Shown here piece after piece: positions 5,242-6,798 of a DNA stretch of 6,798 nucleotides; position 1 is the first letter of the stretch, and the number at the start of each line of letters is the position of its first letter. The notes beneath the pieces are model-generated. The model was not told where the DNA came from. It saw only the letters and a program-made list of their open reading frames with translations, and did no database searches. This DNA is from JANNGZ01 sp031404155 (GTDB lineage Bacteria > Pseudomonadota > Gammaproteobacteria > Burkholderiales > Burkholderiaceae_C): assembly GCA_031404155.1 (NCBI GenBank), contig JANNGZ010000408.1, positions 1 through 6,798 on the forward strand, given 5' to 3'. Both the position numbers and the translations under genes were made by a program.

Positions 5242-6798
5242 ATGTCCTCCGAGCTCAACCCAGCAGCCGCCGTTTCGCCCGCCACCCGAGGTTCCGCGGT
5301 CGCGGCATCCGCGTCCGGACCCGCGGCAGCCGCCGCGCCATCCACCGCGGCCGCGTCGCCGCGCTCCTTGAGCGGCCTGCTGCCCTTCCTGCGGCCCTAC
5401 CGCGGCCGCATCGTGCTGGCACTGGTGTTCCTGGTGGCCGCGGCGGTGACGACGCTGGTGGTCCCGCTGGCGCTCAAGTCGCTGATCGACCAGGGGTTGA
5501 TCGCGGCCGACCCCGGGCAGCGGGTGATGGCGCTGCGCGAACATTTTTTCGCGCTCTTCATGGTCGGTGCGGCCCTGGGCCTGTTCTCGGCGGCGCGCTT
5601 CTACATGGTCACCTGGCTCGGTGAGCGGGTGACCGCGGACCTGCGCAACGCGGTCTATGCGCATGTGATCGAACAAAGCCCCGAGTTCTTCGAGACCACA
5701 CAGACCGGTGAAGTCTTGAGCCGCCTGACCACCGACACGACGCTGGTGCAGACCGTGGTTGGCTCCTCCCTGAGCATGGGCCTGCGCAACACGGTGATGG
5801 GCATCGGCGCGCTGGCGATGCTGGTGGTGACCAACCCAGTGGTGATGACGCAGGTGCTCGGCATCCTGGTGCTGGTGGTGCTGCCGGCGATGCTCTTCGG
5901 CCGCCGCGTGCGCAAGTTGTCCCGCGCCAGCCAGGACCGCGTGGCCGACTCCAGCGCGATCGCCGCCGAGGTTTTGAACGCGGTGCCGGTGGTGCAAAGC
6001 TACACCCAGGAGCGGCGCGAGGACGAGCGCTTCAGCCGCGCCACCGAGGCCGCGTTCGACACCGCGCGCAAGCGCACGAGGGTTCGCGCGGCGCTGGTGG
6101 CGTTCATCATCACCGCCACCTTCGGCTCGCTGCTCTGGGGCGTGTACCAGGGCACGCAGGCGGTGATCGCGGGGCAGATCAGCGCCGGGCATCTCGGGCA
6201 GACCGTGGTCTATGTGGTGCTGCTGGTGAGCAGCGTGGCGGTGCTGTCGGAGGTTTACGGCGACCTGCTGCGCGCGGCCGGCGCCACCGAGCGCCTGATG
6301 GAACTGCTACAGGCACGTTCACCGATTGTCTCGCCCGCGAACCCGACCCCGCTGCCGCCGGCGCGTGGCGGCTCCTCGGTGGCGTTCGAGCACACCGGCT
6401 TTCGTTACCCCTCGCGGCCACACCAGGCCGCGTTGCGCGACTTCACGCTGCATGTGCGTCCGGGCGAAACCGTTGCGCTGGTGGGCCCGAGCGGCGCGGG
6501 CAAGAGCACCGTGTTCCAGTTGCTGCTGCGTTTTTACGATGCGCAAGAGGGCCGGCTCGCGCTGGACGGCGTGCCGGTGCGCCAGGTGGCCTTGACCGAC
6601 CTCCGCCACCGCATCGGCATCGTGCCGCAGGATTCGACCATCTTCTCCGCCAGCGCGATGGACAACATCCGCTACGGCCGCCCCGGGGCCAGCGACGGCG
6701 AGGTGGTTGCGGCAGCCAAGGCGGCCTTCGCGCACGACTTCATCGGCGCCCTGCCCGAGGGCTACAAGAGCTTTCTCGGCGAGCGCGGCGTGCGTCTG
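5242..6798 (+). CDS. MsbA-like ABC exporter, fused membrane and ATPase domains (partial, 3' end missing)
   Basis: The frame is open from the ATG at 5242 to the window edge, giving 519 codons without a stop. It encodes a half-transporter that would homodimerise in the inner membrane and export a lipid or hydrophobic compound. An Ala/Ser/Pro-rich cytosolic extension (about 1-42) precedes six predicted membrane segments near 57-78, 102-125, 178-197, 201-219, 281-303 and 319-341. The ATPase domain follows: A-loop Tyr389 in FRYPSRP, Walker A GPSGAGKST at 415-423 and Q-loop Gln463 in IGIVPQD. The window stops at GERGVRL, just where the LSGGQ signature should begin, so signature, Walker B and switch His are not visible. 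Related full-length proteins have about 580-610 residues, so roughly 80-100 are missing. The start lacks a ribosome site, but the next in-frame ATG falls beyond the first membrane segment. It resembles the proteobacterial 'MsbA-related' exporters; whether it moves lipid A cannot be decided. Confidence 0.92.
   Translation, partial: MSSELNPAAAVSPATRGSAVAASASGPAAAAAPSTAAASPRSLSGLLPFLRPYRGRIVLALVFLVAAAVTTLVVPLALKSLIDQGLIAADPGQRVMALREHFFALFMVGAALGLFSAARFYMVTWLGERVTADLRNAVYAHVIEQSPEFFETTQTGEVLSRLTTDTTLVQTVVGSSLSMGLRNTVMGIGALAMLVVTNPVVMTQVLGILVLVVLPAMLFGRRVRKLSRASQDRVADSSAIAAEVLNAVPVVQSYTQERREDERFSRATEAAFDTARKRTRVRAALVAFIITATFGSLLWGVYQGTQAVIAGQISAGHLGQTVVYVVLLVSSVAVLSEVYGDLLRAAGATERLMELLQARSPIVSPANPTPLPPARGGSSVAFEHTGFRYPSRPHQAALRDFTLHVRPGETVALVGPSGAGKSTVFQLLLRFYDAQEGRLALDGVPVRQVALTDLRHRIGIVPQDSTIFSASAMDNIRYGRPGASDGEVVAAAKAAFAHDFIGALPEGYKSFLGERGVRL

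Noticed and set aside
3672..6192. Long minus-strand open frames (3672-5345 and 4789-6192)
   Set aside because: They overlap the convincingly coding AttH-like and exporter genes, show Arg/His/Gln-rich composition, and have no recognisable motif.

Overview
This window is about 70% GC or more, with strong G/C at third codon positions and almost no non-coding space. Protein styles and a REP-like palindrome inside one gene suggest a high-GC betaproteobacterium of the Burkholderiales (Rubrivivax/Leptothrix/Comamonadaceae type). That assignment is an inference from style and memory, not from a marker gene.

Layout: 1-134 is a non-coding leader with small inverted repeats and a possible promoter. Then come three tightly packed plus-strand genes: an ABC ATPase of the LolD/MacB type (135-782), a very long FtsX/MacB-type permease with ten predicted membrane segments (802-3819), and an exported lipocalin-like protein of the AttH/CrtC family (start 3819, stop 5045). 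The gap between the first two is 19 bases and the permease stop overlaps the third gene's start by one base, so they look like one operon. A repeat-rich intergenic stretch of about 195 bases follows (5046-5241). A fourth plus-strand gene, an MsbA-like fused exporter half-transporter, starts at 5242 and runs off the end of the window.

How they may work together: the ATPase and permease should form a MacB/LolCDE-like mechanotransmission ABC system. Such systems do not pump through a channel; they move or release substrates at the periplasmic face. The secreted calycin-fold partner could bind a lipid or other hydrophobic molecule handled by the complex. The arrangement matches the cluster annotated AttEFGH in other bacteria. 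The substrate is unknown. The downstream exporter probably belongs to a separate transcription unit.

The most notable oddities are in the permease gene: a REP-like palindromic element carried in frame in the cytosolic linker, and several low-complexity expansions in periplasmic loops, one built of perfect 18-base and 9-base tandem repeats. I found no tRNA, rRNA, CRISPR array, insertion sequence or phage gene. I did not see a clearly new biological system; the Att-like operon is the best candidate for little-understood biology.
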